This document shows, piece after piece, positions 4,760 to 6,096 of a stretch of DNA of 6,096 nt (positions within the stretch are counted from its first letter, which is position 1; the number at the start of each line of letters is the position of its first letter). The position numbers and the translations under genes were made by a program. Source of the stretch: Phormidesmis priestleyi (GTDB lineage Bacteria > Cyanobacteriota > Cyanobacteriia > Phormidesmidales > Phormidesmidaceae); the NCBI GenBank assembly GCA_003242115.1, contig QBMP01000177.1:1-6096 (forward strand), in the 5' to 3' direction. Below the pieces are notes generated by a model. It was given only the letters and a program-made list of their open reading frames with translations. It was not told the origin of the DNA and did no database searches.

Positions 4760-6096
4760 CGCTCTGCACCCCATCCAATGACAGACTGTTTTCCGTTGAC
4801 CTCTTGAGTTTGACGGTCAAAATTCGACAGATGACGGTTGGGCGGAGCCGCTGCGAATAGACAGGCATAGGCCAAGTCAGGCTGTTTAATTTCTATCAGC
4901 TTTGGAGCCAACGCCTTCAAGAGAGGTAGCCAGGGCATGGGATCTGATGCGGCCCTGGGAGAGTGACTACTTGCCGCAGATTCTAGCAAGCCGACCTGCT
5001 GCCGAAGGATTTCAACCCAGGCGATCGCATCGAGAGGTTCGCCAAACACCAATAGCGCATACCCTTTTTCTAACCAACATCGGGCAGTTTGACTGGGAGA
5101 ACGGGCCAGGGTGAAAAGGCGGGATAGCAGATCAGTCACAGCCTCTCGATCTTGCTGAAGGAGGGCTCGACGTTCAGCTTGCCAAAGGCATCGGAAGTCA
5201 GACTTACACGATTCCTCTAATTTATCTTGGTTTTTTGTGAATGCACCAGGGCAGCAATGAATTGTTTCTGCCCAGACTGCAACTGTCTCTTGATTTAGCA
5301 TTGGAGCAAAGTAAGTCAGATCGCCTTGTAAGACTGCCGAAAATGGTCTCAAAGCAGGTATCCAAGGATGAGGCTGACGCTGCGCTTTTTGCCCAGCTTG
5401 ATCTAGCACAGACAAATAGTGATGCCAAGTAAATCGATCTGTCCTGATTCCTTGGGGCCATACTTGTTGAATCAACCCCTGTACATCGGGCCAAAGGGAT
5501 TGTGATATTTGAGAATTTAAAGTGAGCAACGGCCCTAACAGATCAAAGCCTAATGCACTACAGTTCTCTTGTGCTTGATCGAGGCGGTTAGCCCACTGCT
5601 GAAACCGTTCTAGCAGGCTAAGATAGAGAGGCTTTGCCTCCAGACTCTCAGATCTTGAATGTCCTGCTATCAGCCCTACCGCCCAGAGCAAAATACGAAT
5701 TTTCATGCCTTCAATATTGTGATCGCCTGCTGCCTGACTTTGATTTAACGAGTGAACTAGCTGAAGCGCTTGAGCGGGCAGCGCCTGTAAAACGATTTGC
5801 CTTGGCGCGATCAGTTGCCGCAAGAGATCTGCACTCTCTCTCGCTTCCCCCCATGGCAGCGGACTATTTAGCCAGCTTGTCCAAGGCTGTTCTATGACCT
5901 GATGTAGCCAGGTTGTACTATCTGTAGCCGCCCTGAGATCGACCTCCATCTGATACAGAGCGGGTGAACTCAGGGGCGATTCAACGATCACCTCTGTCGC
6001 CTTTTTACCTAGTGTTGTCTCTACCCACGCTTTTAGCGGCGTTAAGTCAGGCTGAATAGCGCTTAAGTCAGGCTGTACCCACACCCGATATCGCTC
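4756..6096 (-). CDS. Unrecognised helical protein, C-terminal part (runs off right edge)
   Basis: At least 446 codons; the frame is open to base 6096, and a GTG at 6082-6084 is unlikely to be the start because codons before it (ERYR) read naturally into VWVQPDLS. I do not recognise the family. It is rich in Leu, Trp, Gln and Ala and appears mostly alpha-helical, without a signal peptide or membrane helix in the visible part. Toward the end, the stretch ARCWLEKGYALLVFGEPLDA (about residues 340-360 from the window edge) and the helices around LAYACLFAAAPPN resemble tetratricopeptide-like helix pairs, but no clear repeat array is visible. It is the first visible gene of the operon and its TGA overlaps the next ATG, so it is probably made with the three glycosyltransferases. 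A scaffold or the non-catalytic tail of a large glycosyltransferase are both possible; this is inference from context only. Confidence 0.75.
   Translation of the reverse strand, partial: ERYRVWVQPDLSAIQPDLTPLKAWVETTLGKKATEVIVESPLSSPALYQMEVDLRAATDSTTWLHQVIEQPWTSWLNSPLPWGEARESADLLRQLIAPRQIVLQALPAQALQLVHSLNQSQAAGDHNIEGMKIRILLWAVGLIAGHSRSESLEAKPLYLSLLERFQQWANRLDQAQENCSALGFDLLGPLLTLNSQISQSLWPDVQGLIQQVWPQGIRTDRFTWHHYLSVLDQAGQKAQRQPHPWIPALRPFSAVLQGDLTYFAPMLNQETVAVWAETIHCCPGAFTKNQDKLEESCKSDFRCLWQAERRALLQQDREAVTDLLSRLFTLARSPSQTARCWLEKGYALLVFGEPLDAIAWVEILRQQVGLLESAASSHSPRAASDPMPWLPLLKALAPKLIEIKQPDLAYACLFAAAPPNRHLSNFDRQTQEVNGKQSVIGWGAER

Larger units (their letters stand above)
1730..5028. other. Six HIP1 octamers (GCGATCGC)
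   Basis: Perfect copies lie at 1730-1737, 2674-2681, 3890-3897, 4178-4185, 4526-4533 and 5021-5028. Random expectation for one octamer in this length is about 0.1. HIP1 enrichment is a well-known mark of many cyanobacterial genomes, so these support the host assignment. The transposase at 1-1395 has none; the ISL3 remnant has one. Confidence 0.9.

Noticed and set aside
4584..5897. Several plus-strand and alternative-frame open stretches opposite the unknown gene
   Set aside because: They are short, mutually overlapping shadows of the long minus-strand gene with no recognisable motifs.

Overview
The window looks like a cyanobacterial chromosome segment. It carries six perfect copies of GCGATCGC, the HIP1 octamer enriched in many cyanobacterial genomes, and its glycosyltransferases resemble cyanobacterial ones. 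No RNA gene, CRISPR array, clear promoter or terminator was seen.

Left third (1 to about 2091): a pile-up of three insertion-sequence types. First is an apparently intact transposase of an IS1380-like DDE group, entering from the left edge. Immediately after its stop comes a decayed N-terminal part of an ISL3-family transposase with two in-frame stops. This fragment ends abruptly in mid-gene and is joined to the first ~160 bp of an IS1-family element on the minus strand (terminal repeat, ribosome binding site, start of an InsA-like zinc-ribbon protein). A 28-bp tandem duplication lies exactly over the InsA start.

Right two thirds (2087 to 6096): four tightly packed minus-strand genes read right to left. 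They encode an unrecognised protein of at least 446 residues that runs off the right edge, then three family-2 (GT-A fold) glycosyltransferases. The first gene pair overlaps by ATGA (4 nt), the second by 19 nt and the third by about 53 nt, so they are probably one translationally coupled operon for surface-glycan or glycoconjugate synthesis. Substrates cannot be read from sequence.

The two regions meet at a notable point. The stop codon of the last glycosyltransferase lies inside the presumed IS1 terminal repeat (C|GGTAGTGC, read as CGG TAG), so its natural 3' end was probably lost to the insertion. The likely history is: IS1 entered the 3' end of the operon, an ISL3 element lay nearby, a deletion fused the interior of ISL3 to the interior of IS1, and the IS1380-like element landed in or beside the start of ISL3. 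I see no convincing new biological system. The most interesting items are the IS-made gene end, the duplicated IS1 start, and the unknown protein paired with three glycosyltransferases.
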